From: Pseudomonadota bacterium
Lineage (GTDB): Bacteria; Pseudomonadota; Gammaproteobacteria; Burkholderiales; Burkholderiaceae_C
Assembly (NCBI GenBank): GCA_021841865.1
Contig: JAKCDM010000020.1
Span: 3,103-36,891 of the forward strand
DNA length: 33,789 bases
Direction: 5' to 3'
Translations under genes and position numbers: made by a program
Notes under the pieces: model-generated
Database searches by the model: none
What the model saw: only the letters and a program-made list of their open reading frames with translations
What the model was told of the DNA's origin: nothing
Shown here: piece after piece, positions 1 to 10,915 of the stretch
Layout of the letters: each line of letters starts with the position of its first letter
Numbering within the stretch: the first letter of the stretch is position 1

Positions 1-122
1 TCGGGGCCTTCGGCAGCGAGGCGACGTCCGAGTTGTTCACGCGCCTGATGGGCAAGGGCGAGGCACAGGCCCGACGCGAACTGATGGAAGCCTTCGGCGA
101 CAGCGTCGAGGTCGACGTCTGA
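1..122 (+). CDS. parE: DNA topoisomerase IV subunit B, C-terminal end (partial)
   Basis: Only the last 39 residues and the TGA stop (120-122) are present; the reading frame enters the window at base 3. The visible end includes LFTRLMGKGEA and closes with GDSVEVDV, which matches the usual end of ParE/GyrB-type subunits, where the TOPRIM/tail region finishes with a LMGK-type segment. ParE is the ATPase subunit of topoisomerase IV, which separates linked daughter chromosomes in the cytoplasm together with ParC. The next gene, 33 bases downstream on the same strand, is parC, so the two are probably one transcript. Because only a fragment is seen, the identity rests on this tail and on the parC neighbour; GyrB is the alternative but is unlikely in this position. 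Confidence 0.85.
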   Translation, partial: GAFGSEATSELFTRLMGKGEAQARRELMEAFGDSVEVDV

Positions 123-155
123 GATGTACGCCCCCACTATCGCTAGGTTGATTCG

Positions 156-2520
<2,365 letters not shown>

Positions 2521-2543
<23 letters not shown>

Positions 2544-2979
2544 GTTCGATTTCCACCGCGGCGCCCATCGGCAGCTGCGCCACGCCGAACGCGCTGCGCG
2601 CATGCTGGCCGGCGGGGCCGAAGACCTCGCCGAACAGTTCCGACGCACCGTTGATCACCAGGTGCTGCTCGGTGTAGTCGGGCGTGGAGTTGACCAGCCC
2701 CAGCAGCTTGACGATTCGTCGCACGCGTCGCAGGTCGCCGCAGGCCGCATGCAGCGTGCCCATGAGGTCGATGGCCACGCCGCGCGCGGCCTGGCGGCCC
2801 TGGGCGGTGTCGAGCTCGCGCCCGAGCTGGCCGGCGAGCACGCGGCCGTCGCGCTTGCTGATGTGGCCGGAGACGAACAGCAGGTCGCCGCTCTGCACGA
2901 ACGGCAGGTAGGCGGCGGCCGGGGTGGCGGCCTCGGGCAGCGTGATGCCGAGGCTTTGCAGGGTGGTGTAGATGCTCAT
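2521..2979 (-). CDS. RidA family protein (reactive enamine/imine deaminase fold)
   Basis: 152 residues from the ATG at 2979, chosen because a purine-rich GAGAAAT lies directly upstream and the protein then starts [12 protein letters not shown], the usual start of this subgroup. The family (YjgF/YER057c/UK114) forms cytosolic trimers that hydrolyse reactive 2-aminoacrylate and related imines released by PLP enzymes. Visible landmarks are [11 protein letters not shown] near 30-40 and [12 protein letters not shown] near 126-137, where R128 fits the substrate carboxylate-binding arginine of RidA; VEIE follows at 142-145. It is longer than classic RidA (about 128 residues), with an insert near residues 55-70, so the exact substrate is unknown. 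It runs convergent to parC and shares 23 bases with it. It is not in an operon with other genes here. Confidence 0.85.
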
Positions 2980-3045
2980 GATTTCTCGGGGTCCGGGTTG
3001 CGGGAAGTCGGGGGGCGGGCAGGGGCCGGGGCCGCGCGCAGGCGC

Positions 3046-3122
3046 GGCGGGTGGCGAAGGCGGGTAGCGAAGGCGGGTGGCGAAGGCGGGTGGCGAAGGC
3101 GGGTAGCGAAGGCGGGTAGCGG
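3046..3122. repeat. 13-bp direct tandem repeat, five full units plus a partial
   Basis: Units GGCGGGTRGCGAA (R = G or A at the eighth base) lie at 3046, 3059, 3072, 3085 and 3098, with a partial sixth unit at 3111-3122. The units differ only at the eighth base. The array sits 67 bases upstream of the RidA-family start codon and about 145 bases before the promoter candidate of the helicase gene, inside the 527-base gene-free stretch 2980-3506. Unit length 13 and the absence of spacers exclude CRISPR. It may vary in copy number between strains. Confidence 0.9.
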
Positions 3123-3266
3123 CGTGCCGCGTGGAGCCTCGCGCCCGGCGCGCGCCCCGGCACTCCAGCATAGCCAATGCTCGGGGCACGGCGTGGGTCG
3201 CCGCGGGCTCCTGCCCTCCTGCTCATGGGCGCAAGGGCCGGCCAGGGCTTTCGCGCTCGGCATGCG

Positions 3267-3275
3267 TGCTAGAAT
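3267..3275 (+). promoter_or_regulatory. Extended -10 promoter candidate for the rhlE-type gene
   Basis: TGCTAGAAT fits an extended -10 element (TGN followed by TAGAAT, one mismatch from TATAAT). No convincing -35 is seen at 16-18 bases upstream, which extended -10 promoters can tolerate. Transcription would start near 3282, giving a leader of about 225 bases before the helicase ATG at 3507. Confidence 0.4.
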
Positions 3276-3377
3276 TCGAGTCTTGTCGGCGTGCTTACAG
3301 TTTGCGGCGCCGGCTGTCGAATCCGACTCCTGCTGGCGCCTTGCCGGCTGTTCGCCTCGGTGACAAACTGGCGTTTC

Positions 3378-3396
3378 GTTCCGGACATTCCGGAAC
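3378..3396 (+). other. Leader hairpin upstream of the RNA helicase gene
   Basis: GTTCCGG and CCGGAAC pair perfectly over 7 bp around the 5-base loop ACATT. A second short hairpin (CGGCC, loop TTC, GGCCG) follows at about 3405-3417. Both lie in the predicted untranslated leader, with no coding frame I can support. Structured leaders are common in front of cold-induced or self-regulated RNA helicase genes, but a regulatory role here is inference. Confidence 0.4.
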
Positions 3397-3506
3397 CCAT
3401 GCGGCGGCCTTCGGCCGGCCTGCACGGGTCGTCGAGACGGTCATCGTGGTTTCTCGCGCGTCTCGTCACGACACTCGTCCTCGGCGCGCGGGCCTCGAAA
3501 GACTCC

Positions 3507-4889
<1,383 letters not shown>

Positions 4890-4905
4890 TCGGGAAGTTG
4901 CTCCC

Positions 4906-4925
4906 GGGCGGCGCATCCGCCGCCC
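4906..4925. terminator. Hairpin between convergent genes, possible two-way terminator
   Basis: GGGCGGCG and CGCCGCCC form a perfect 8-bp GC stem with the 4-base loop CATC, placed in the 48 bases between the helicase stop and the heptosyltransferase stop. There is no T run on either side, so efficient intrinsic termination is not assured. Confidence 0.5.
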
Positions 4926-4937
4926 AGGCGCCGCGGC

Positions 4938-6071
4938 TCAGGGCGCCATGCCGTGCCACGCCAGCATGAGCCCGCGAAGCACGCTCCAGGCCCACTCCGG
5001 GTCGAGCGCGTGCAGGCAGTTGCCGTGGCCCAGCGGGCACTGTCTCGCGAAGCACGGACTGCACGGCAGGTGCAGCCAGAGCGTGGAGCTGTGGCGCGCC
5101 GCCGGCGGCGTGTGGCGCGGGTCGGTCGAGCCGTAGATTCCGACGGTGGGGCGGCCGAGCGCGGCCGCCACGTGCATCAGTCCCGAGTCGTTGCTGACCA
5201 CGCCGGCCGCGGCGCCGAGCAGCGCCAGCGCCTGCGCCATCGACGTGCGTCCGCACAGGTCCAGCACCTGGGCCTGCCCCGTGCCGCCGGCGCCGCGCAC
5301 GATGGCCTGCGCGAACGCGTGGTCGCGCGCGGTTCCCAGCACGGCCACGCGCAGCCCGGTGTCGAGTGCCATGCGGGCCAGCGCCGCGTAGTGCTGCGCA
5401 GGCCACTGCTTGGCGGGGCCGAACTCGGCTCCCGGGCACAGCGCGATGAAGGCCTGCTCCAGGCCGAAGTCGGCTGCCGCGCGAGTCGAATGCCGCGCTG
5501 ACACCTCGAGCACAGGCTCCGGCGCGGCCCGCCAGCACGCATCGGCGCAGCCGGACAGCCCGGCCGCGCCGGGCGAGCGCGCAGGCACTGCGCCAGCCAG
5601 GCGTGCGTAATGCTCGCGCATGTCGGGGCGTGTGCCGCCGCCGTCCCCAGCCGCCAGCGCATGGGTCAGCAGCGCGCCTGCCGCCTCGCCGTTCCAGCCT
5701 ATGCGAACCGGGATTCCCGCCAGCCACGGAACGAGCCGTGCCTTGACGTTGTTGCCCAGCACGTAGGCCCGGGCGAATCCCTGGTCGCGCAGCTCGGCCG
5801 CCAGGCGCAGCCGCGCCCGCAGGTCGAGGCGGCCGTGCGCGAAGCCGGTCTGCACCACCTGCGCGACGCCCGGCATCGCGCGCAGCACGTCGGCCACTCC
5901 CGGCAGCGCCAGCGCAGTGAGCTGCTCGCCACGCGCGTGCAGCAGCCCCACCAGCGGCTGCGCCATCACGGCGTCGCCGATCCACTGCGGCGCAACCAGC
6001 AGGCTGCGGTTGCCCGCGTCGCCCCGCGGTCCGTGGGCGGCGGGGCTCGCCGGCCGGCCCGGTGCGCTCAA
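4938..6071 (-). CDS. waaF: ADP-heptose--LPS heptosyltransferase II, glycosyltransferase family 9
   Basis: 377 residues if translation starts at the TTG at 6071. That is the only plausible start: no ATG or GTG lies between it and the conserved LLVAPQWIGDAVMAQPL (about 24-40). The TTG overlaps the TGA of the upstream zinc protein (TTGA), so translation is probably coupled. WaaF adds the second heptose to the lipopolysaccharide inner core on the cytoplasmic face of the inner membrane. Landmarks are CPGAEFGPAKQWP for the nucleotide-sugar site, NDSGLMHVAAALGRPTVGIYGSTDP near the C-terminus, and a Cys-rich tail with CSPCFARQCPLGH that is usual for WaaF. About 20 Pro/Gly-rich residues precede the usual start and may be a lineage feature. 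It is the last gene of ilvE-zinc protein-waaF. WaaC or another family 9 enzyme is a less likely reading. Confidence 0.9.
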   Translation of the reverse strand: MSAPGRPASPAAHGPRGDAGNRSLLVAPQWIGDAVMAQPLVGLLHARGEQLTALALPGVADVLRAMPGVAQVVQTGFAHGRLDLRARLRLAAELRDQGFARAYVLGNNVKARLVPWLAGIPVRIGWNGEAAGALLTHALAAGDGGGTRPDMREHYARLAGAVPARSPGAAGLSGCADACWRAAPEPVLEVSARHSTRAAADFGLEQAFIALCPGAEFGPAKQWPAQHYAALARMALDTGLRVAVLGTARDHAFAQAIVRGAGGTGQAQVLDLCGRTSMAQALALLGAAAGVVSNDSGLMHVAAALGRPTVGIYGSTDPRHTPPAARHSSTLWLHLPCSPCFARQCPLGHGNCLHALDPEWAWSVLRGLMLAWHGMAP

Positions 6072-6268
6072 TGCCCGTGCACGACTTCGCCGTCGGCCAG
6101 GCGATAACGCGTGCCGCAATACGGACAGGCGGTCTCGCCGTGGCTGACCTCCAGGAACACGCGCGGATGCGTGCTCCACACCGGCATCGCCGGGTTGGGG
6201 CAGAACGCGGGCAGGTCGGAGGCCTTGAGTTCGACCACCGGCATCTCGGGCTTGGGAATGGCGCTCAT
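6068..6268 (-). CDS. CHCC-type zinc-finger domain protein
   Basis: 66 residues. The likely metal ligands are C23 (in FCPNP), H34 (in STHPRVFLEV), C48 and C51 (CPYCGTRY), the CHCC pattern of the small zinc proteins related to the mitochondrial complex I accessory subunit NDUFS6. GGAG lies about 11 bases upstream of the ATG. The role of the bacterial stand-alone form is not well established; electron-transport or iron-sulfur related work is suggested only by the eukaryotic relative. It lies 45 bases after ilvE and overlaps the start of waaF by 4 bases, so all three are probably co-transcribed. The grouping ilvE / CHCC protein / waaF recurs, to my knowledge, in related bacteria. Confidence 0.88.
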   Translation of the reverse strand: MSAIPKPEMPVVELKASDLPAFCPNPAMPVWSTHPRVFLEVSHGETACPYCGTRYRLADGEVVHGH

Positions 6269-6313
6269 GACGTACGGATCTCCATGCGGGGGGCGGGCTG
6301 CTGCGAGCCGGCG

Positions 6314-7255
6314 TCAGACGCGGGCAAGCCAGTCCGCGTATTTCGGGTTGCGCCCGCCGACAATGTCGAAGAAGGCGTTCTGGATGCGCTCGGTGACCGG
6401 GCCGCGCTGGCCGGCACCGATGGTCACGCCGTCGAGTTCGCGGATCGGCGTGATCTCGGCGGCCGTGCCGCTGAAGAAGGCCTCGTCCGAGATGTAGATC
6501 TCGTCGCGCGGGATGCGCTTGGCCTCCACCCGCAGGCCCAGGTCCTCGCAGATCGAGAACACGGTACGCCGGGTGATGCCGTTGAGCGCGCCCGACGACG
6601 CGTCGGGCGTGTAGACCACGCCGTCGCGCACGACGAAGATGTTCTCGCCGGCGCCCTCGCTGACGAAGCCCTGCGGGTCGAGCAGCAGCGCCTCGTCGTA
6701 TCCGTCGGCCGTGACCTCGAGGTTGGCCAGGATGCTGTTGGTGTAGTTGCTCACCGTCTTGGCATTGCACATGGTGATGTTCACGTGGTGCCGGGTGTAG
6801 CTGCTGGTCTTCACGCGGATGCCCTTGGCCAGGCCTTCCTCGCCCAGGTACGCGCCCCACGGCCATGCCGCGACCATCAGGTGGATGGTGTTGCCGCGCG
6901 GGGAAACGCCCAGCTTCTTGTCACCGATCCACACCAGCGGGCGGATGTAGCAGGAGCTGAAACCGTTGGCGCGCACCACGTCGATCTGCGCCTGCATGGC
7001 CTGCTCGAGCGTGAAGGGAATCTGCATGCGCAGGATCTTGGCGCTGTCGAACAGGCGCTGGGTGTGCTCGCGCAGGCGGAAGATGGCCGTGCCCTGGCTG
7101 GTCTCGTAGGCGCGCACGCCCTCGAAGGCTCCGCAGCCATAGTGCAGGGTGTGGGTCAGCACGTGGATCTTGGCATCGCGCCACTCGACGAGCTGGCCGT
7201 CCATCCAGATTTTCCCGTCGCGATCGGACATCGACGTGGGCGTCGGCAAAGCCAT
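6314..7255 (-). CDS. ilvE: Branched-chain amino acid aminotransferase
   Basis: 313 residues, a usual length. The ATG at 7255 is preferred over the internal ATG at 7231 because GGAG sits 7 bases upstream. The enzyme is PLP-dependent, fold type IV, and performs the last step of leucine, isoleucine and valine synthesis, with glutamate as amino donor, in the cytoplasm. The Schiff-base lysine is K166 in CNAKTVSNYTNS. The family signature LLLDPQGFVSEGAGENIF is at 190-207, with E200 contacting the PLP ring. HYGCGAFEGVRAY is at 38-50. It heads a minus-strand operon with the CHCC zinc protein and waaF and is divergent from the ABC transporter gene. The 154-base gap contains an AT-rich island near 7275-7294, the likely promoter zone, but I cannot assign boxes with confidence. 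Confidence 0.95.
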   Translation of the reverse strand: MALPTPTSMSDRDGKIWMDGQLVEWRDAKIHVLTHTLHYGCGAFEGVRAYETSQGTAIFRLREHTQRLFDSAKILRMQIPFTLEQAMQAQIDVVRANGFSSCYIRPLVWIGDKKLGVSPRGNTIHLMVAAWPWGAYLGEEGLAKGIRVKTSSYTRHHVNITMCNAKTVSNYTNSILANLEVTADGYDEALLLDPQGFVSEGAGENIFVVRDGVVYTPDASSGALNGITRRTVFSICEDLGLRVEAKRIPRDEIYISDEAFFSGTAAEITPIRELDGVTIGAGQRGPVTERIQNAFFDIVGGRNPKYADWLARV

Positions 7256-7409
7256 GTGAGTCTCCAGGGTCGGATATGAAAATCGCATTTTAAGGGCGGC
7301 GCCTGCGCGCCATGAAACGGCACGATGCGGGCACAATGTCGGCTGCCGGCGAGGCGCATCCCAGCTCCCGTCGCCGCGCAGCCACCCGTTTCCCATCCGC
7401 GTCCGCCTC

Positions 7410-9233
7410 ATGTCCCGTCCAGATCCCGTCAGTCGGCCCTACCGCTTCTCGATGCGCCAGTTCCTGGAAATCGCCAAGCCCTACTGGGTCTCGGAGGACT
7501 GGCGAATGGGCTGGCTGCTGCTGGGCACCGTGCTGGCGATGAACCTGGCGCTGATCTGGATCAACGTGCGCCTGAACTTCTGGAACCGGGACTTCTTCAA
7601 CGCGCTGCAGGCGCATGCCTATCCGCAGTTCAAGCACCTGCTGCTGGTGTTCACGATCCTGGCCTTCATCTACATCGTGCTGGCCGTGTACTCCCAGTAC
7701 CTGCAGCAGATGCTGCAGATCCGCTGGCGCCGCTGGGTCACCGAGGTGTTCCTGCGCGACTGGCTGGAAGGCGGCACCCACTACCGCATGGCGTTGCGCC
7801 GCGGCCAGGAGGACAACCCGGACCAGCGGATTTCCGACGACATCAACAGCTTCGTCAGCAGCACGCTGAACCTGTTCTTCGGCGTCATCTCGTCGGTGGT
7901 CACGCTGTTCTCCTTCCTGTTCGTGTTGTGGGAGCTTTCCGGCGCCTTCACGCTGTGGGGAGTGCACATCCCCGGCTACATGGTGTGGGCGGCGCTCGTG
8001 TACTCCGGCGTCGGCAGCTGGCTGGCGCACGTGGTGGGCAAGCCGCTGATCCGCCTGAACTTCGACCAGCAGCGCTACGAGGCCGATTTCCGCTTCGGGC
8101 TGGCGCGCACGCGCGAGCACAACGAGGGCATCGCGCTGTACCGCGGCGAGCCGCGCGAGCTCGAGGGGCACCGCGCGCGGTTCGCGAACATCTGGAACAA
8201 CTGGTGGGGCATCATGAAGCGCCAGAAGCTGTTCACGTGGTACACGTCGTTCTACGGCCAGCTGGCGATCATCTTTCCGATCCTGGTGGCGGCGCCGCGC
8301 TACTTCGCCGGCAAGATCCACCTCGGCGGCCTGACGCAGACCACCAACGCCTTCGGCCAGGTACAGGGCGCCCTGTCCTGGTTCATCTCCTCCTACGGCA
8401 GCATCGTCAGCTGGCTGGCCACGCTGCAGCGTCTGGCGACTTTCCTGGAATCGGTGGAGCAGGTGCGCGCGCAGCAGATGGCGCCTGCCGCGGCGCTGCC
8501 GCGGCAGGCCGCGCCTTCCGACGCGGCGCCGCGCCAGGGCGTGGAACTTGGCGTGGAACTGGGCGACCTGCGCATCGACACCCCCGACGGGAGGCCGCTG
8601 CTGCAGGCCGCCGGCCAGCGCATCGAGCCCGGCCAGCACACGCTGATCATGGGCCCGTCGGGCCTGGGCAAGAGCACGCTGATGCGCTGGCTCGCCGGCA
8701 TCTGGCCCTACGCGCAGGGCCGCGGCCAGCGCCTGCCGGCCGGGCGCGTGCTGTTCCTGCCTCAAAAGCCCTACCTGCCGATGGGCACGCTGCGCGAGGT
8801 GCTGACCTACCCGATGCCCAGCGAGGCCTTCGACGACGCGCGCCTGCGCCAGGTGCTGGACAGCGCGCGGCTGCCGCACCTGGTGCCGCTGCTCGACGTC
8901 GACGACGGCTGGATGCAGCGCCTGTCCCCCGGCGAGCAGCAGCGCCTGGCCATCGCCCGCGCGCTGCTGGCGGCGCCCGACTGGCTGTTCCTCGACGAGG
9001 CCACCAGCGCGCTCGACGCCTCGCTGGAGACGGCGATGTACGAGCTGCTGCGCCGCGAGCTGCCGCACGCCACGCTGGTCAGCGTGGCGCACCGTGCCGG
9101 CGTGCTGCCGTTCCACGTGCAGGTGTTCGAGCTGCGCCCCGGCGCCGACGGCGAGCCCGCGCAGTTGGCGCCCCCTCCGTCGCCGGGCGCGAGCCCGGCT
9201 CCGTCCCCCCAAGGGGGACACACCCCGCCTTGA
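7410..9233 (+). CDS. ABC transporter, fused permease and ATPase, SbmA/BacA-like (YddA / ABCD type)
   Basis: 607 residues. The N-terminal half (about 20-345) has several hydrophobic segments and landmarks of the SbmA/BacA fold: LNFWNRDFFNALQ at 55-67, RWRRWVTEVFLRDWL at 105-119 and LDQRISDDI-like NPDQRISDD at 136-144. The ATPase half has Walker A GPSGLGKS at 415-422, signature LSPGEQQ at 505-511, Walker B WLFLDE at 525-530 and the switch histidine H561. Relatives move peptides, cobalamin or very-long-chain fatty acyl groups across the inner membrane; direction and substrate cannot be told here. No clear Shine-Dalgarno precedes the ATG. The last 21 residues (from about 587, a Pro/Gly/Ser-rich tail) are encoded by the left arm of the intergenic inverted repeat and do not look like part of the ATPase fold. 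Confidence 0.9.
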   Translation: MSRPDPVSRPYRFSMRQFLEIAKPYWVSEDWRMGWLLLGTVLAMNLALIWINVRLNFWNRDFFNALQAHAYPQFKHLLLVFTILAFIYIVLAVYSQYLQQMLQIRWRRWVTEVFLRDWLEGGTHYRMALRRGQEDNPDQRISDDINSFVSSTLNLFFGVISSVVTLFSFLFVLWELSGAFTLWGVHIPGYMVWAALVYSGVGSWLAHVVGKPLIRLNFDQQRYEADFRFGLARTREHNEGIALYRGEPRELEGHRARFANIWNNWWGIMKRQKLFTWYTSFYGQLAIIFPILVAAPRYFAGKIHLGGLTQTTNAFGQVQGALSWFISSYGSIVSWLATLQRLATFLESVEQVRAQQMAPAAALPRQAAPSDAAPRQGVELGVELGDLRIDTPDGRPLLQAAGQRIEPGQHTLIMGPSGLGKSTLMRWLAGIWPYAQGRGQRLPAGRVLFLPQKPYLPMGTLREVLTYPMPSEAFDDARLRQVLDSARLPHLVPLLDVDDGWMQRLSPGEQQRLAIARALLAAPDWLFLDEATSALDASLETAMYELLRRELPHATLVSVAHRAGVLPFHVQVFELRPGADGEPAQLAPPPSPGASPAPSPQGGHTPP

Positions 9234-9510
9234 GGCGGCTCTGCGGCGGGAGTGCCCTGGACAGCGGAGGGAGTTGCGGTGGCTGGCGGCGTCAGGTGGC
9301 GGTGGATAGCCGCCTGCGGCGGCCTGAGGCCCCAGGCGCTGTAGTGTTCGTCTTGGGCCGCCGCAGGCGGCTATCCAGCCCGCCTGAAAACCCCACGCCC
9401 ACGTGAGACCCGTCGCTGCCAAGGAACCTCCTGCCGCAGGGCCGCCCCAAGGCAGGGGTTGTCCCCCTCGGGGGGACGGAGCGGGGGTCGCCCCCCGCGA
9501 CGGAGGGGGC
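9170..9510. repeat. Large nested inverted repeat (outer arms 83 bp)
   Basis: The outer arms are 9170-9252 and 9428-9510. Aligned as reverse complements they run without gaps, with about 15 mismatches over 83 bases by eye. Each arm itself contains shorter palindromes, for example CCCCC near AAGGGGG at 9205-9218 and CCCCCTCGGGGGG at 9462-9474. Inside lies a second, perfect pair of 22-bp arms (9303-9324 and 9356-9377). The element fills the gap between the convergent ABC transporter and radA genes; the left arm overlaps the transporter's 3' end. It has no coding frame I can support. GC-rich palindromes with CCCCCTCCGTC and CTCCGTCCCCC segments recur between genes in many Burkholderiales, so this is probably a local copy of a dispersed family. 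Confidence 0.85.
9303..9377. repeat. Inner perfect 22-bp inverted repeat (hairpin)
   Basis: The left arm 9303-9324 begins TGGATAGCCGCCTGCGGC and is matched perfectly by its reverse complement at 9356-9377, with a 31-base loop. It lies near the centre of the larger inverted repeat. As RNA it would fold stably from either strand and could end both the transporter and radA transcripts, though no T run follows. Confidence 0.85.
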
Positions 9511-9526
9511 CCACACCCCTAGGGGC

Positions 9527-10915
9527 TCACAACAACTCTAGCGCCTGGTCGATTCGTTGCACCGGGTGCAGGCGCATGCCGTCGAGCTGCTCGGGGTTGT
9601 GGCGCGGAGCGTTGGCGGCCGGGATGATGGCGGCCGAGAACCCGAGCTTGGCGGCCTCGCGCAGGCGCTCCTGTCCGCGCGGGGCAGGGCGGATCTCGCC
9701 GGCCAGCCCGACTTCGCCGAAGGCCACGAGTCCGCGCGGCAGCGCGCGGTTGCGCAGCGAGGACTGGATCGCCAGCAGCACCGGCAGGTCCGCCGCCGGC
9801 TCGCCCACGCGGACCCCGCCGACGGCGTTGACGAACACGTCCTGATCCGCGCAGGACACGCCGGCGTGGCGGTGCAGCACCGCCAGCAGCATCGCCAGTC
9901 GCGCCGGGTCGAGTCCCACGCTGAGCCGGCGCGGGCTCGGCGCCGCGGCGCTGTCGGCCAAGGCCTGGATTTCGACCAGCAGCGGGCGGCTTCCCTCGAG
10001 CGTGGCCATCACGCACGAGCCCGGCACCGGCGCTCCGTGGTGCGACAGGAAGATGGCCGAGGGGTTGGCCACCCCCTTGAGCCCGCGCTCGGTCATCGCG
10101 AACACGCCGAGTTCGCCGACGCCGCCGAAGCGGTTCTTGATGGCGCGGATGAGCCGGAAGCTGCTGTGCGTGTCGCCCTCGAAATACAGCACCGTGTCGA
10201 CCATGTGCTCGAGCACCCTGGGCCCGGCCAGCGCGCCTTCCTTGGTGACGTGGCCGACCAGCACGATGCAGGTTCCATGCGACTTGGCGTGGCGCGTGAG
10301 TTGCGCGGCGCATTCGCGCACCTGGGCCACCGAGCCGGGGGCCGATGACAGCTGCTCGGTGTAGACCGTCTGGATGGAGTCGATCACGCACACCGTGGGC
10401 TGTTCGGCGGCGAGCGCGTCGCCGATGCGTTCGAGCTGGATCTCGGCCATCAGGCGCACCGGCGCATCGTGCAATCCCAGGCGCTGCGCGCGCAGCCCGA
10501 TCTGCGCGGCCGACTCCTCGCCGCTGACATACAGCACGCGCGTGTCGGGCGCCAGCGCGGCCAGCACCTGCAGCAACAGCGTGGACTTGCCGATTCCCGG
10601 ATCGCCTCCGAGCAGCACGACGCTGCCGGCGACCAGTCCGCCACCCAGTGCGCGGTCGAGTTCGCCGATGCCGCTGGGCATGTGGCGCTGCGCCGCCGCC
10701 TGCACCTGCGCCAGGTCCTGCACCGCGGAGCCGGGAGCCAGCGCCGCCGGGCCGGGGCGCGCGGCGGCGCTGCCCAGCGCGGACGCGCGCGAGCCCGGCG
10801 CCGTGCGCGTTTCCACCAGCGTGTTCCAGGCGCCGCAATGCGGGCAACGGCCGAGCCACTGCGCGGACTGGCCGCCACAGTCGCTGCACACGAAGGTGGA
10901 GCCCGAGCGGGCCAT
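9527..10915 (-). CDS. radA: DNA repair protein RadA (Sms), branch-migration ATPase
   Basis: 462 residues from the ATG at 10915, which gives the classic start with a four-cysteine zinc finger (C10, C13, C24, C27). An upstream in-frame ATG would add residues before the finger and is less likely. The RecA-like ATPase core has Walker A GGDPGIGKST at 103-112 and Walker B VCVIDS at 175-180. The RadA-specific KNRFG motif is at 260-264. The C-terminal third (about 290-455) is the Lon-protease-like domain. RadA works in the cytoplasm with RecA to extend and migrate recombination branches. It follows alr with a TGATG overlap, so the two are translated together. Its 3' end faces the ABC transporter across the nested inverted repeat. 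Confidence 0.96.
   Translation of the reverse strand: MARSGSTFVCSDCGGQSAQWLGRCPHCGAWNTLVETRTAPGSRASALGSAAARPGPAALAPGSAVQDLAQVQAAAQRHMPSGIGELDRALGGGLVAGSVVLLGGDPGIGKSTLLLQVLAALAPDTRVLYVSGEESAAQIGLRAQRLGLHDAPVRLMAEIQLERIGDALAAEQPTVCVIDSIQTVYTEQLSSAPGSVAQVRECAAQLTRHAKSHGTCIVLVGHVTKEGALAGPRVLEHMVDTVLYFEGDTHSSFRLIRAIKNRFGGVGELGVFAMTERGLKGVANPSAIFLSHHGAPVPGSCVMATLEGSRPLLVEIQALADSAAAPSPRRLSVGLDPARLAMLLAVLHRHAGVSCADQDVFVNAVGGVRVGEPAADLPVLLAIQSSLRNRALPRGLVAFGEVGLAGEIRPAPRGQERLREAAKLGFSAAIIPAANAPRHNPEQLDGMRLHPVQRIDQALELL

Noticed and set aside
3046-3122. CRISPR-like array
   Set aside because: Units are 13 bp with no spacers between them and no cas genes nearby; it is a simple tandem repeat.
7256-7409. 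Promoter boxes for ilvE and the ABC transporter in their shared gap
   Set aside because: An AT-rich island with TTAAAAT is seen on the minus strand, but no -35 at proper spacing for either direction, so no box was annotated.
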